A DNA stretch of 64,000 bases. Source: Microbacterium capsulatum (lineage in GTDB: Bacteria; Actinomycetota; Actinomycetes; Actinomycetales; Microbacteriaceae). Position numbers and translations under genes: made by a program. The notes under the pieces were generated by a model. That model saw only the letters and a program-made list of their open reading frames with translations, did not search any database and was not told where the DNA came from. The DNA is taken from the NCBI RefSeq assembly GCF_030865425.1, contig NZ_JAVFCB010000012.1, positions 1-64,000 on the forward strand. The letters run 5' to 3'. Below are positions 18,700-26,854 of this stretch, in pieces. The stretch's first letter is position 1. Each line of letters opens with the position of its first letter.

Positions 18700-21669
18700 T
18701 CACGCCTCGATGACGCTCGGCCCGTCGGGCGTCGTCCGGACCGTGATCTGTGCGGGGATCTGCTCCTGCATGGCCTCGACGTGACTGATCACGCCGACCG
18801 TGCGGCCGCCCGAGCGCAGCTCGTCGAGGGTGCGCATCGCGACCTCGAGCGTCTCGGCGTCGAGGGATCCGAACCCCTCGTCGATGAACAGGGTGTCGAG
18901 GCGGATCCCGCCGGCTCGGGCGGTGACGACCTCGGCGAGCCCCAGCGCGAGGGCGAGGGATCCGAGGAAGGTCTCCCCGCCGGAGAGGGACTGCGCGGGT
19001 CTGGTCTGGCCGGTGAAGGCGTCGAACACGACGATGCCGAGCCCGGAAGCGGCGCCGCGCGCGGCGAGCGCGTCGGAGTGGCGGAGCTGGTAGCGGCCGG
19101 CGGACATGTCGCCCAGGCGCACGTTGGCCGCGGTCACGATCTCCTCGAGCTCGGCGGCGAGAACGAAGGTCTCCAGGTTCATCTTGTGCGTGTTCGCGCC
19201 GCGCCCGGCGAGGGTGTCCGCGAGGCCGCGCAGCACCTCGAACTCGGCCTGGTCCTCGGCGGAGGCGGCGTGCTCGGTCTCGGCCGCGGCGATCAGCCCG
19301 CCGAGGGCCTGCGCGGTCTGGGCGGCGCGGTTCGCGCCGTCGACCGCGCGCATCCAGCCGGCGCGCGCCTCGACCGACGCCTGCTCGTGCGGCGCGAGAT
19401 CGATCGGCTCCTCCGGGAGCGTGCGCAGCTCGAGCTCGAGGAGGATCGCCCGCTCCTTCTCGCGCTGCACGGCATGGGCGGTCAGCCGGTCCTCCAGCGC
19501 GGCGAGGGCGGCCGGCGGGACCAGAGCGGACTCGGCGTCCGCGGTGTCGTCGAACGCGGATCCGCGCAGCGCCTCGTCGCGCTCGGCGACGGCCTCGGCG
19601 GCCGCCGTGGTGCGGGCGGACAGCTCGTCCGCGGCGTCGGCGGCCGCGGTCGCGGCGGCGATCTGCGCGGCGACGCGGGCGAGTCGGTCGGCGACGCGGG
19701 CGTCCTCGCCGCGGGCTTCCGCGATGACCCGGTCCGCTTCGCTGGTGCGCTGCTCGCAGCGGACGAGCTCCTCACGCACGGCGGCGACGTGATCGGCGGC
19801 AGCGGCCCGCTGGGCGTCGCTGTCGGCGGAGCGCTGCACCGCCTGGGCGAGCAGGGCGTCGTGCTCCTGGGCGCGGGCGGCCGCGTCACGGGCGGCGGTG
19901 TGCGCGTCCCGGGCGGCGGCGAGTTCGGCATCGGCCTGCTCCGCCGTACGCCCGTCGGCGCGGGCGGTCGCGGCCGCGAGTTCGGCGCCCACGGCCGCCT
20001 CCGCCGAGGCGGCGGCGCGCTCGCGGGCCGCAGCCTCATCGCGGATCCGTTCGGCGTCGGCCACATCGTCGGCGGAGACGGGATCCGCGCGCGCGGCAGG
20101 GTGCGGGTGCTCGATCGCGCCGCAGACCGCGCAGGGCTCGCCCGCGACGAGCGCGGCGGCGAGTTCGCCCGCGTAGCCGTCCAGGCGGCGCTGCCGCAGG
20201 GTCGCCACCGCGGCCTGCGCCTGTGCATGGGCCACGGCGGCCTCGGCGGTGCGACGCTCGGCCTCGGCGCGGGAGACGGCGAGCCGCTCCCCGTCGGCGG
20301 CCGCCGCACGGCGCGCATCGGCGTCCGCCTCGGCGCGGGCGAGGTCCTCGACGCGGTCGCCTTCGCGGCGGGCGGCATCGCGGAGCCCGGTCAGCTCGGC
20401 CACGAGGGCCGGCAGCTCCGCGCGCTCGCGGTCGACCTCGGCGAGGGCGGCGACGGCCCGATCGACGGCGTCCTGGCTCGTCGCCAGCTCCTGCGCCCGC
20501 TCCGGCGCGGTGCGCTCGAGCTCGGCCGCGCGCTGCCAGGCACCGCTCTCCCGGGTCCGCGCCGTGACCCACTCCCGGAGCGGACCGGCGTCGATCCCGT
20601 GCCCGGCCCAGGCGGCGCGCGCGGTGGCCTGGGCGGCCGCCGCCGCGTCCCGGGCGGTCTCGGCCCGGGCCGCGGCGGCGATGACCGCGCGCAGCGCCTC
20701 CGCGGCACGACCCCGGTCGAGCCGGACCCGCGACGCCGCGATCTCCTCCGCCTCGGCATCCAGCGCGGCCAGCGCCGCCCGCGCCCGGTCCCGGTCGGCC
20801 TGCGCCTGGCGCTGCTCCCGCAGCTCCCCGAGCCTCACGTCGGCCTCGGACAGCGTCCTCTCCGCGGCGTCCCGTTCGGCGCCGAGCCGCTCCGCCCGGT
20901 ACTCGCCACGGGCCAACGCCCGGCGCAGGGCCTCGATCCGCTCGTCCGCCCCTCCCGGCGCCTCGGCCTCGGCAACGGCCCCGTCCCCGCCCAGCTCCGC
21001 GTCGGCGACGAGCCGATCGGCCTCCGCCAGCGTGGCCTCGACCGTGGCTCGGCGCCCGCCCAGCGTCTGCTCGGCGGCGCGGCGGCGCTCGTCGAACCGG
21101 GACTGGTAGTCCTCGAAGCGCTCCGTGCCGAACAGGCGGCGGAGCAGCTTCTGCCGGTCGCGGCTGTCGGCGAGCAGGAACTCGGAGAACCGGTTCTGCG
21201 CGAGCAGGATCACCTGCAGGAACTGCTCCTGGGTCAGCTGCAGGATCTCGGCCAGCTCGTTCGCGACGTCGACGGCGCGCGCCGCCCGCCCGATCCAGCC
21301 GGCGTCCGTCCACTCCTCGAGCGCCACCGCCGGGGCCTGCTTGGTGAGTCCGCCCCCGCGCTTCGCCGGGCGCAGATACTCCGGCGACCGGGTGACCCGG
21401 AACCGCCCGGCGACGGTGCTGAACTCGACGACGACCTCGGTGCGGTCCTCGGGGTCGCTGTGGTCGCTGCGCAGGCGCTTCTCGCCGCCGTCGTACCGGG
21501 GTACGCCGCCGTAGAGGCCGAAGCACACCGCGTCGAGGATGCTGGACTTGCCCGCGCCGGTGCGCCCGCCGATGAGGAAGATGCCGTCGTCCGCGAAGGC
21601 GTCGAAGTCGACGACCTGGCGCGCCCGGAACGGTCCGAAGCCCTCGATCTCGAGGCGGTGCAGCCGCAC
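18700..21669 (-). CDS. sbcC: exonuclease SbcCD subunit C
   Basis: SMC-like ATPase of 989 aa, close to E. coli SbcC (1048). The N-terminal Walker A is GGRTGAGKSS. Two long Ala/Glu/Arg-rich coiled-coil arms flank a zinc hook CAVCG near residue 513. The C-terminal half-site has LSGGETFLGSLALALGLAEVV and LFIDEGFGSLD. With SbcD it processes hairpins and protein-blocked DNA ends. The GTG start at 21669 overlaps the sbcD stop by one base (TAGTG); the open frame continues far upstream, but only this start gives the family N-terminus MRLHRLEIEGFGPF. Confidence 0.93.
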   Translation of the reverse strand: MRLHRLEIEGFGPFRARQVVDFDAFADDGIFLIGGRTGAGKSSILDAVCFGLYGGVPRYDGGEKRLRSDHSDPEDRTEVVVEFSTVAGRFRVTRSPEYLRPAKRGGGLTKQAPAVALEEWTDAGWIGRAARAVDVANELAEILQLTQEQFLQVILLAQNRFSEFLLADSRDRQKLLRRLFGTERFEDYQSRFDERRRAAEQTLGGRRATVEATLAEADRLVADAELGGDGAVAEAEAPGGADERIEALRRALARGEYRAERLGAERDAAERTLSEADVRLGELREQRQAQADRDRARAALAALDAEAEEIAASRVRLDRGRAAEALRAVIAAAARAETARDAAAAAQATARAAWAGHGIDAGPLREWVTARTRESGAWQRAAELERTAPERAQELATSQDAVDRAVAALAEVDRERAELPALVAELTGLRDAARREGDRVEDLARAEADADARRAAAADGERLAVSRAEAERRTAEAAVAHAQAQAAVATLRQRRLDGYAGELAAALVAGEPCAVCGAIEHPHPAARADPVSADDVADAERIRDEAAARERAAASAEAAVGAELAAATARADGRTAEQADAELAAARDAHTAARDAAARAQEHDALLAQAVQRSADSDAQRAAAADHVAAVREELVRCEQRTSEADRVIAEARGEDARVADRLARVAAQIAAATAAADAADELSARTTAAAEAVAERDEALRGSAFDDTADAESALVPPAALAALEDRLTAHAVQREKERAILLELELRTLPEEPIDLAPHEQASVEARAGWMRAVDGANRAAQTAQALGGLIAAAETEHAASAEDQAEFEVLRGLADTLAGRGANTHKMNLETFVLAAELEEIVTAANVRLGDMSAGRYQLRHSDALAARGAASGLGIVVFDAFTGQTRPAQSLSGGETFLGSLALALGLAEVVTARAGGIRLDTLFIDEGFGSLDAETLEVAMRTLDELRSGGRTVGVISHVEAMQEQIPAQITVRTTPDGPSVIEA

Positions 21670-22835
21670 TAGACGAGCACCTCGGCCAGGGCGCGGTCGT
21701 CGAGCACCTCGCGGATCAGCTCCTGCTCCCGCGAGGTGGGCCCCTGCCCTGCGCGCACGTGGGCGAGGAAGGCGTCGATCCGGTCGGTGTCGGTGACGGC
21801 GGTGCGCAGGCGCGCGGCGTAAGAGCGCTCGGTCGCCGCGACGGTCACGGCCGGCTCGTGCTGCACGAGGGCGCAGAACGGGTACCTCTCGCGCAGCCGG
21901 CGCATCGGCTCGGTCTGCGGCAGGTCGTCGGTGTAGATCGCACACACCCAGTCGTCGGCGTGCGCGGCGACGTTCTCGGGCGACAGGATCTCGTCGAAGG
22001 ATCCGGTCAGCGTCACGAGGCGGCGCGGCACCGGCAGGGCGAGCCACCGGGCGTCGACGGATCCGTCCGCGCCGAGGTCGACCAGCCAGGATCCGCGCTC
22101 CTTGTGCTGCTCGCCGAAGCTGTAGTGCAGGGGAGCGCCGGCGTAGCGCACCCGCTCGGTGAGCTGCTGCCGGCCGTGGATGTGCCCGAGCGCGACGTAG
22201 TCGGCGCCGTCGAAGACGCCGACCGGGACCACGTCGATCCCGCCCTGACGGATCTCGCGCTCGAGCCCGGCGGTCGCGTCGACGCCCGCGGCGAAGCAGT
22301 GCGCGATCACGACGGACCGCCCCGGGTTCTCCGTCATCCCGGCGCGGACCAGGCCCATGGCGTGCGCGAGGGTCTGCGCCTGGGTGCGCAGCGGCTGCCC
22401 GCTCGCGTCGGCGGGCCAGTACTGCCGCACGATCGCGGGCTCGAGATAGGGGACCCCGAAGAAGCGGACCGGGCCGTCGGCATCCTCGATGGTGATCGGC
22501 TCGCCGACCGTGCGCGGATCCGTCACAACGTGGATCCCGTCGCGCAGCAGACGCGAATGGAACCCGAGACGGGCCGCCGAGTCGTGGTTGCCGCTGGTCA
22601 TCACGACCTGCGCACCGGTCTCGTGCAGAGCCGCGAGCGCATCGTCCAGCAGCACATAGCAAGAGGCGGCCGGCGTGGCCGAGTCGAACACGTCTCCCGC
22701 GACGATCACCACGTCGACGGCGTTGTCCCGCACCTGCGCGACGAGCGCGTCGAGCACCTCGGCGAGCGCGTCGAGCGTCGAGTGCCCGTGGAACGCGCGG
22801 CCGATGTGCCAGTCGGAGGTGTGCAGGATCCTCAT
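21669..22835 (-). CDS. sbcD: exonuclease SbcCD subunit D
   Basis: Mre11-type metallophosphoesterase nuclease, 388 aa. The metal-binding motifs appear in order: DWHIG near the N-terminus, AGDVFD, SGNHD and GHIHGRQ. The C-terminal capping domain follows. It is the nuclease partner of SbcC and the first gene of the pair. The ATG at 22835 is placed 7 nt after TAGCGT on the coding strand, suggesting leaderless transcription; longer upstream starts lack the family N-terminus MRILHTSDWH. Confidence 0.95.
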   Translation of the reverse strand: MRILHTSDWHIGRAFHGHSTLDALAEVLDALVAQVRDNAVDVVIVAGDVFDSATPAASCYVLLDDALAALHETGAQVVMTSGNHDSAARLGFHSRLLRDGIHVVTDPRTVGEPITIEDADGPVRFFGVPYLEPAIVRQYWPADASGQPLRTQAQTLAHAMGLVRAGMTENPGRSVVIAHCFAAGVDATAGLEREIRQGGIDVVPVGVFDGADYVALGHIHGRQQLTERVRYAGAPLHYSFGEQHKERGSWLVDLGADGSVDARWLALPVPRRLVTLTGSFDEILSPENVAAHADDWVCAIYTDDLPQTEPMRRLRERYPFCALVQHEPAVTVAATERSYAARLRTAVTDTDRIDAFLAHVRAGQGPTSREQELIREVLDDRALAEVLV

Positions 22836-22933
22836 GCCCACCACGCTACGGAGGGGCTCCGACATTGCCGCCGAGGCGTGCCGGGAGCCGTCAGGAGTGG
22901 GCCGACGCAGCATCTGCACCCGGTCCAGGAATC

Positions 22934-22958
22934 ACGGAGTCGTAACGTAACACTCCGT
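22934..22958 (-). terminator. hairpin after the GNAT gene
   Basis: ACGGAGT (22934-22940) pairs with ACTCCGT (22952-22958) around an 11-nt loop, 15 nt beyond the end of the GNAT gene. It lacks a strong T-run, so termination is only likely. The 22836-22972 gap shows nothing else. Confidence 0.4.
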
Positions 22959-22972
22959 CACACGGGAAAGCG

Positions 22973-23281
22973 CTATCGTGCGCGCAGCAGATCCGCCCGC
23001 TCCGGGTGCAGCTCGAACCAGTCCGAGACGTACCAGCAGACGGGGTCGATGACCCGCCCGCCGCGCTCCGCGATGTCGTCGACGGCGCGCTCCACGAGCA
23101 CCCCGGCGTACCCGGATCCGCGGAAAGTCGGGATCGTGAAGGCCCGGGTGAGCGCCATCGTGCGCCCGTCGTCGCGGTAGTCGAGCACGCTCACGAGCAC
23201 GCCGTCATGGGTCAGCGTGTACCGCGAGGCGTCGTCCTCGCGGGTCATCCGGAAACGGTCGGAAGGGGTCGTATTCGCCAC
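22973..23281 (-). CDS. small GNAT N-acetyltransferase (YjdJ-like)
   Basis: 102-aa acyltransferase fold of the short GCN5-related group. The acetyl-CoA loop FRGSGYAGVLVERAVDD, a following RVIDPVCWYVSDWFELHPE segment and the short length match the COG2388 proteins. The substrate is unknown. The GTG start follows TAACGT by 6 nt, again a leaderless layout. Confidence 0.8.
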   Translation of the reverse strand: MANTTPSDRFRMTREDDASRYTLTHDGVLVSVLDYRDDGRTMALTRAFTIPTFRGSGYAGVLVERAVDDIAERGGRVIDPVCWYVSDWFELHPERADLLRAR

Positions 23282-23321
23282 GCCGTCACGTTACGCCCGG
23301 CTGGGAGTACGGGGACTCCTT

Positions 23322-23351
23322 TTGACATTTCTGGTCACGGTCCGACATAAT
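23322..23351 (+). promoter_or_regulatory. consensus promoter for the leader ORF
   Basis: TTGACA (23322-23327) and CATAAT (23346-23351) are separated by 18 nt, near the sigma-70 consensus. The expected start point is about 23358-23359, which is the first base of the leader ORF, so the transcript should be leaderless. Confidence 0.75.
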
Positions 23352-23358
23352 CGGCCCC

Positions 23359-23460
23359 ATGACCACCAACGCACGCCCCATGTCCGCCCAGGAGGCGAAC
23401 GGGACTACCGGGATGATGATGCCCGGTCGCGTTGGCATGTGTTGCCGAATGTGTCGCTGA
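23359..23460 (+). CDS. leaderless Cys-codon leader peptide
   Basis: A 33-codon ORF starts at the predicted transcription start and ends in Met-Cys-Cys-Arg-Met-Cys-Arg-stop. Three Cys codons fall within the last six. Leaderless short ORFs with clustered Cys codons act as cysteine-responsive attenuators in mycobacteria, where ribosome stalling changes expression of the gene behind. Here the next gene, 152 nt later, is a winged-helix regulator rather than a known sulfur gene. Between them are small hairpins: GAGTCG/CGACTC at 23572-23588, and TCCTT pairing with the AAGGA ribosome site at 23591-23602. Translation is not proven. Confidence 0.6.
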   Translation: MTTNARPMSAQEANGTTGMMMPGRVGMCCRMCR

Positions 23461-23612
23461 ACGAACAGCTGCTCCGCCTGACCAGCTCGTCGTGATCTTC
23501 ACGGGCTGAGTCTCCGAGTACCCACCCTGTGCTCGTCTCTCCGGCTCGCCGGTCACTTCGCAACACACCTCGAGTCGTCGACCGACTCCCTCCTTCCAAG
23601 GACCCCATCATC

Positions 23613-24326
23613 ATGTCGAACACCCTTCTCCTCGAGCGTCCCGCCACCGTCGCCCCCCGACTGCACGCGGTGCCCCGCACTCAGATCGACGCCCCCGCTC
23701 CTGCGACCACGGACGCCCCGCCGGCCCGCTCGCCCCGCGGCTTCGCCCTCTACGTCGGTCTCGACGAGCTGAAGGCCGCGACCAACGGCGTGAGCCTGCC
23801 GCTCCTCGTCGACGCCCTGCGCCGCACGCTCGCCGAGCTGGCCCCCGACGCCGAGACACACGCCACCGTCGCCCTCGCGCCGCTGAACGCCGGCGGCCGC
23901 GACCTCGACGTCGTCCGCCTCGCCCTGCACGAGCCCGGTGCGATCGCCCGCTCCAAGGCCGAGGCCGAGGAGCGCGAGCCCGAGGACGGCGGCGGCGTCG
24001 TCGTCGACATCTCCCGCAAGCGCGTGCTCATCGACGGCGAGTCGGCGGCGTTCACCTACAAGGAGTTCGAGCTGCTGCAGTACCTCGTGCTGCGCGAGGG
24101 CTCGACGATCGAGCGCAGCGAGCTCGTGTCGGCGCTGTGGCAGACCTCCGACGAGGAGGCGCCCGGTGAGCGCACGATCGACGTGCACGTGCGCCGTCTG
24201 CGCGCCAAGCTCGGCCGCTACGAGGACATCGTCCGCACCGTCCGCGGCGTCGGCTACCGCTTCGACCGCCACGCCGACGTCGTGATCCGCTACGGCGTGG
24301 GCACCCCCTCCCCCGACCGCCTCTGA
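23613..24326 (+). CDS. winged-helix DNA-binding regulator without receiver domain
   Basis: 237-aa protein. The C-terminal about 100 residues are an OmpR-type winged helix (FTYKEFELLQYLVLREGSTIERSELVSALW, then RTIDVHVRRLRAKLGRYEDIVRTVRGVGYRF). The N-terminal half has no phospho-receiver motifs; a Pro/Ala-rich linker is followed by a conserved-looking segment (GFALYVGLDELKAATNG) of unknown function. AAGGA lies 10 nt before the ATG and is overlapped by a short hairpin. The Cys-codon leader ORF upstream may control it. Related proteins are, as I recall, usual in Microbacteriaceae; the regulon is unknown. Confidence 0.75.
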   Translation: MSNTLLLERPATVAPRLHAVPRTQIDAPAPATTDAPPARSPRGFALYVGLDELKAATNGVSLPLLVDALRRTLAELAPDAETHATVALAPLNAGGRDLDVVRLALHEPGAIARSKAEAEEREPEDGGGVVVDISRKRVLIDGESAAFTYKEFELLQYLVLREGSTIERSELVSALWQTSDEEAPGERTIDVHVRRLRAKLGRYEDIVRTVRGVGYRFDRHADVVIRYGVGTPSPDRL

Positions 24327-24409
24327 GCCCTGCGTCCGGTCCGCACGGGCGGATCGGAGAGAGCACGCACCCTCAGGCCGTTGTCGGCGACCCGATCTAG
24401 GGTGTTCCC

Positions 24410-25354
24410 ATGACCCTCACCGCGGACCCGGCGCCTCGCACGTCGCCGCGCGAGAGCGTCTACCGACCGCGACGGCCGCTGGATCTGATGGCCACGGTCG
24501 GCGTGCTGCAGCGCGGTCGCCGCGACCCGACCATGGCGGTCGACGGATCAGTGATCTGGATGGCCCTGCGCACCGAGGCGGGCGTCGCGACGCTGGCGTT
24601 GCGCACCGCCCCGGGAGAGGTCAGGGCCACTGCCTGGGGCCCCGGGGCCGCGGAGGCCCTGGCGCGCGTGCCACGGATCTGCGGCGCCGACGACGACCCC
24701 ACCGGCTTCGACCCGTCCTCCCACCCTCTCCTCGCCGCCACGGCGCGCCGATGCCCCGGCCTGCGTCTCACCCGCACCGATGCCGTGTTCGAGGCCCTGG
24801 CAGGCGCGATCATCGAGCAGAAGGTCACCGGCATGCAGGCGTACGGCGCCTGGCGCCTGCTCGTCGCCCGGTACGGCGCACCCGCTCCCGGGCCTGTTCC
24901 GCGACCGCTTTTCGCCGCCCCCGCCGCCGAGGAATGGCGGCGCATCCCGTCCTGGGCCTGGCAGCGCGCCGGCGTGCAGCCGCCGCAGTCGCGCACCGTC
25001 GTCCGCGTGGCGGAGCGCGCGCCGAGCATCGTACGCGCCGTGCTCGCCGCCGGAGACGGCGCTTCCCGCGAGGCGGCGCTCACCAGCCTGCCCGGAATCG
25101 GACCGTGGACGTCCGCGGAGACGAGGATCCGCGCCCTCGGCGACCCCGATGCGGTGAGCGCCGGCGACTACCACCTCGCGCACGAGGTCGGCTACGCGCT
25201 GACCGGATCGCGCACCGACGACGCCGGCATGCTCGAGCTGCTCGCACCGTGGGCGGGGCACCGCCAGCGCGTCGTCCGGCTCATCCGCGCCAGCGGCGCC
25301 GTCGAGCCGCGGCGCGGGCCCCGGCTCGCGCCGGAGGACCACCGCGACCGCTGA
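24410..25354 (+). CDS. AlkA-like DNA-3-methyladenine glycosylase
   Basis: HhH-GPD base-excision glycosylase, 314 aa. The helix-hairpin-helix is SLPGIGPWTSAETRIRALG, followed by VSAGDYHL with the catalytic Asp at D253. The region before it, EALAGAIIEQKVTG, fits the AlkA family. It removes alkylated bases by cutting the N-glycosidic bond. No Ada methyltransferase or FeS cluster is attached. TAGGGT lies 6 nt before the ATG (leaderless). Confidence 0.88.
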   Translation: MTLTADPAPRTSPRESVYRPRRPLDLMATVGVLQRGRRDPTMAVDGSVIWMALRTEAGVATLALRTAPGEVRATAWGPGAAEALARVPRICGADDDPTGFDPSSHPLLAATARRCPGLRLTRTDAVFEALAGAIIEQKVTGMQAYGAWRLLVARYGAPAPGPVPRPLFAAPAAEEWRRIPSWAWQRAGVQPPQSRTVVRVAERAPSIVRAVLAAGDGASREAALTSLPGIGPWTSAETRIRALGDPDAVSAGDYHLAHEVGYALTGSRTDDAGMLELLAPWAGHRQRVVRLIRASGAVEPRRGPRLAPEDHRDR

Positions 25355-25448
25355 CCCGCATCGTGGCCCGTGGTCCGGCGCCATGCTCCGCCGCCCGGTA
25401 CGACGGCATCGGACTCTGAGCCGGCCCGCCGTCGGGCAGACTGGCCCC

Positions 25449-25856
25449 ATGCCCCTGTTCGATCATCTCGGCCTGACCGTCGGCGATCTCGATCGCGCTC
25501 TCGCCCAGTGGAACCCCGTCCTCACGGCTCTCGGCTGCACCCTCGAGGACGGCGAGATGGAGGGCGGGATCGCCTGGTGGCGCGAGGGCGAGCCGGAGCT
25601 GATCCTGTACCGCGCCCCCGAGCCCGGCGGCGCACCGCACCGGTACGGACGCATCGGCTGGCAGCATCTCGCGTTCGCGGTGGACTCGCGCGCCGAGGTC
25701 GAGCGGCTGCACGCCATCGCGCTCGACGCGGGGTGGACGACCGTGCGGGATCCGAAGCCCTTCCCGCGCTTCAACGAGCGCTACTACGCGTCGTTCGTCG
25801 AGGACGACGACGGCATCCGGATCGAGTTCATGCACAACCCGCCGCGCGAAAGCTGA
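25449..25856 (+). CDS. VOC-fold (glyoxalase-like) protein 1
   Basis: 135-aa single vicinal-oxygen-chelate domain protein. Likely metal ligands are the His of FDHLGLTV, the His of WQHLAFAV and the Glu of IRIEFMHNP. The substrate is unknown; a lyase, dioxygenase or binding role is possible. CAGACT lies 6 nt before the ATG. The next gene is a close paralogue. Confidence 0.8.
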   Translation: MPLFDHLGLTVGDLDRALAQWNPVLTALGCTLEDGEMEGGIAWWREGEPELILYRAPEPGGAPHRYGRIGWQHLAFAVDSRAEVERLHAIALDAGWTTVRDPKPFPRFNERYYASFVEDDDGIRIEFMHNPPRES

Positions 25857-25868
25857 CAGGCTCGCATC

Positions 25869-26285
25869 ATGGCCGCCCTCGATCACCTCGGCATCACCGT
25901 CGCCGACGTCCCCTCCGCCTCCGCGCAGTTCCACCCGGTGCTCACAGCGCTGGGCTACACCCGCGCCTACGACGCGCCCGATCACGCCTACTGGCGCCAG
26001 GACGGGCAGGCCGAGATCCTGCTCTACCCGGCGCGCGAGGACGAGGGCGACGCGCCGCACCGGCACGGTCGCGTCGGCTGGCAGCATCTCGCGTTCGCCG
26101 TGGACTCCCGGGAGGAGGTCGACCGTCTGCACCGGATCGCGCTCGACGCCGGCTGGTCCGCCGTGCGCGAGCCGAAGGAGTACCCGCGGTTCACGGCTCG
26201 CTACTACGCCTCGTTCGTCGAGGACGACAACGGCATCCGGCTCGAGGTCCTGCACAATCCGCCGCGGGAGGGCGCCGCGGGCTGA
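25869..26285 (+). CDS. VOC-fold (glyoxalase-like) protein 2
   Basis: 138-aa paralogue of the preceding protein; both share GRIGWQHLAFAVDSR-type and RYYASFVEDD stretches, so they arose by tandem duplication. The ligand pattern His...His...Glu is kept. It starts 13 nt after the first gene's stop, yet CAGGCT stands 6 nt before its ATG, so a leaderless transcript of its own is possible. Function unknown. Confidence 0.8.
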   Translation: MAALDHLGITVADVPSASAQFHPVLTALGYTRAYDAPDHAYWRQDGQAEILLYPAREDEGDAPHRHGRVGWQHLAFAVDSREEVDRLHRIALDAGWSAVREPKEYPRFTARYYASFVEDDNGIRLEVLHNPPREGAAG

Positions 26286-26379
26286 TCCACGACACACCGT
26301 TGCCGATGTCGGAGGCCGGGCTCAGACTGATCCTGCGCACATCCCGCGCACCTCATCCGAGTTCCGACGGAGGACATCC

Positions 26380-26802
26380 ATGACCATCCTCAACCCGTAT
26401 CTCTCGTTCCGCGACAACGCCCGCGAGGCGATGGAATTCTACCAGCAGGCGCTCGGCGGCGACCTGCAGGTGATGACGTTCGGCGACATGCCGGGCATGG
26501 TCGAGGACGAGGCCGAGAACGCCCTCGTCATGCACTCGATGCTGACCACCCCCGACGGCCTCGTGCTCATGGGCTCGGACACTCCGGCGCACATGGAGTA
26601 TCAGGCGCCGCAGGGCGTCTCCGTCTCGCTGAGCGGCTCCGGATCCGACGAGTCCTCCCTGCGCGGCGTCTGGGACAAGCTCGCCGACGGCGCGACGATC
26701 ACGATGCCGTTCGGCCCGGCCCCGTGGGGCGACCAGTTCGGCATGCTCGTGGACCGCTTCGGCGTCTCCTGGATGTTCTCGGCCGGCGACAGCCAGGCCT
26801 GA
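26380..26802 (+). CDS. PhnB-type VOC protein
   Basis: 140-aa VOC protein of the PhnB/3-demethylubiquinone-methyltransferase-like group: starts NPYLSFRDNAREAMEFYQQALGG and ends with PWGDQFGMLVDRFGVSWMF. Despite the family name, a methyltransferase role is not supported. GGAGGA lies 7 nt before the ATG. It is not closely similar to the two VOC genes upstream. Confidence 0.85.
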   Translation: MTILNPYLSFRDNAREAMEFYQQALGGDLQVMTFGDMPGMVEDEAENALVMHSMLTTPDGLVLMGSDTPAHMEYQAPQGVSVSLSGSGSDESSLRGVWDKLADGATITMPFGPAPWGDQFGMLVDRFGVSWMFSAGDSQA

Positions 26803-26821
26803 GCACCGGCGTCGACCGTCG

Positions 26822-26854
26822 GGGCCCTCGCGCGGCTACGGCTCGCGGGGGCCC
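26822..26854. terminator. bidirectional hairpin between convergent genes
   Basis: GGGCCCTCGCG (26822-26832) pairs with CGCGGGGGCCC (26844-26854), with one mismatch. The TAG stop of the MFS gene lies in the loop. The symmetric stem could end transcription from both sides; no T-run is present. Confidence 0.45.
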
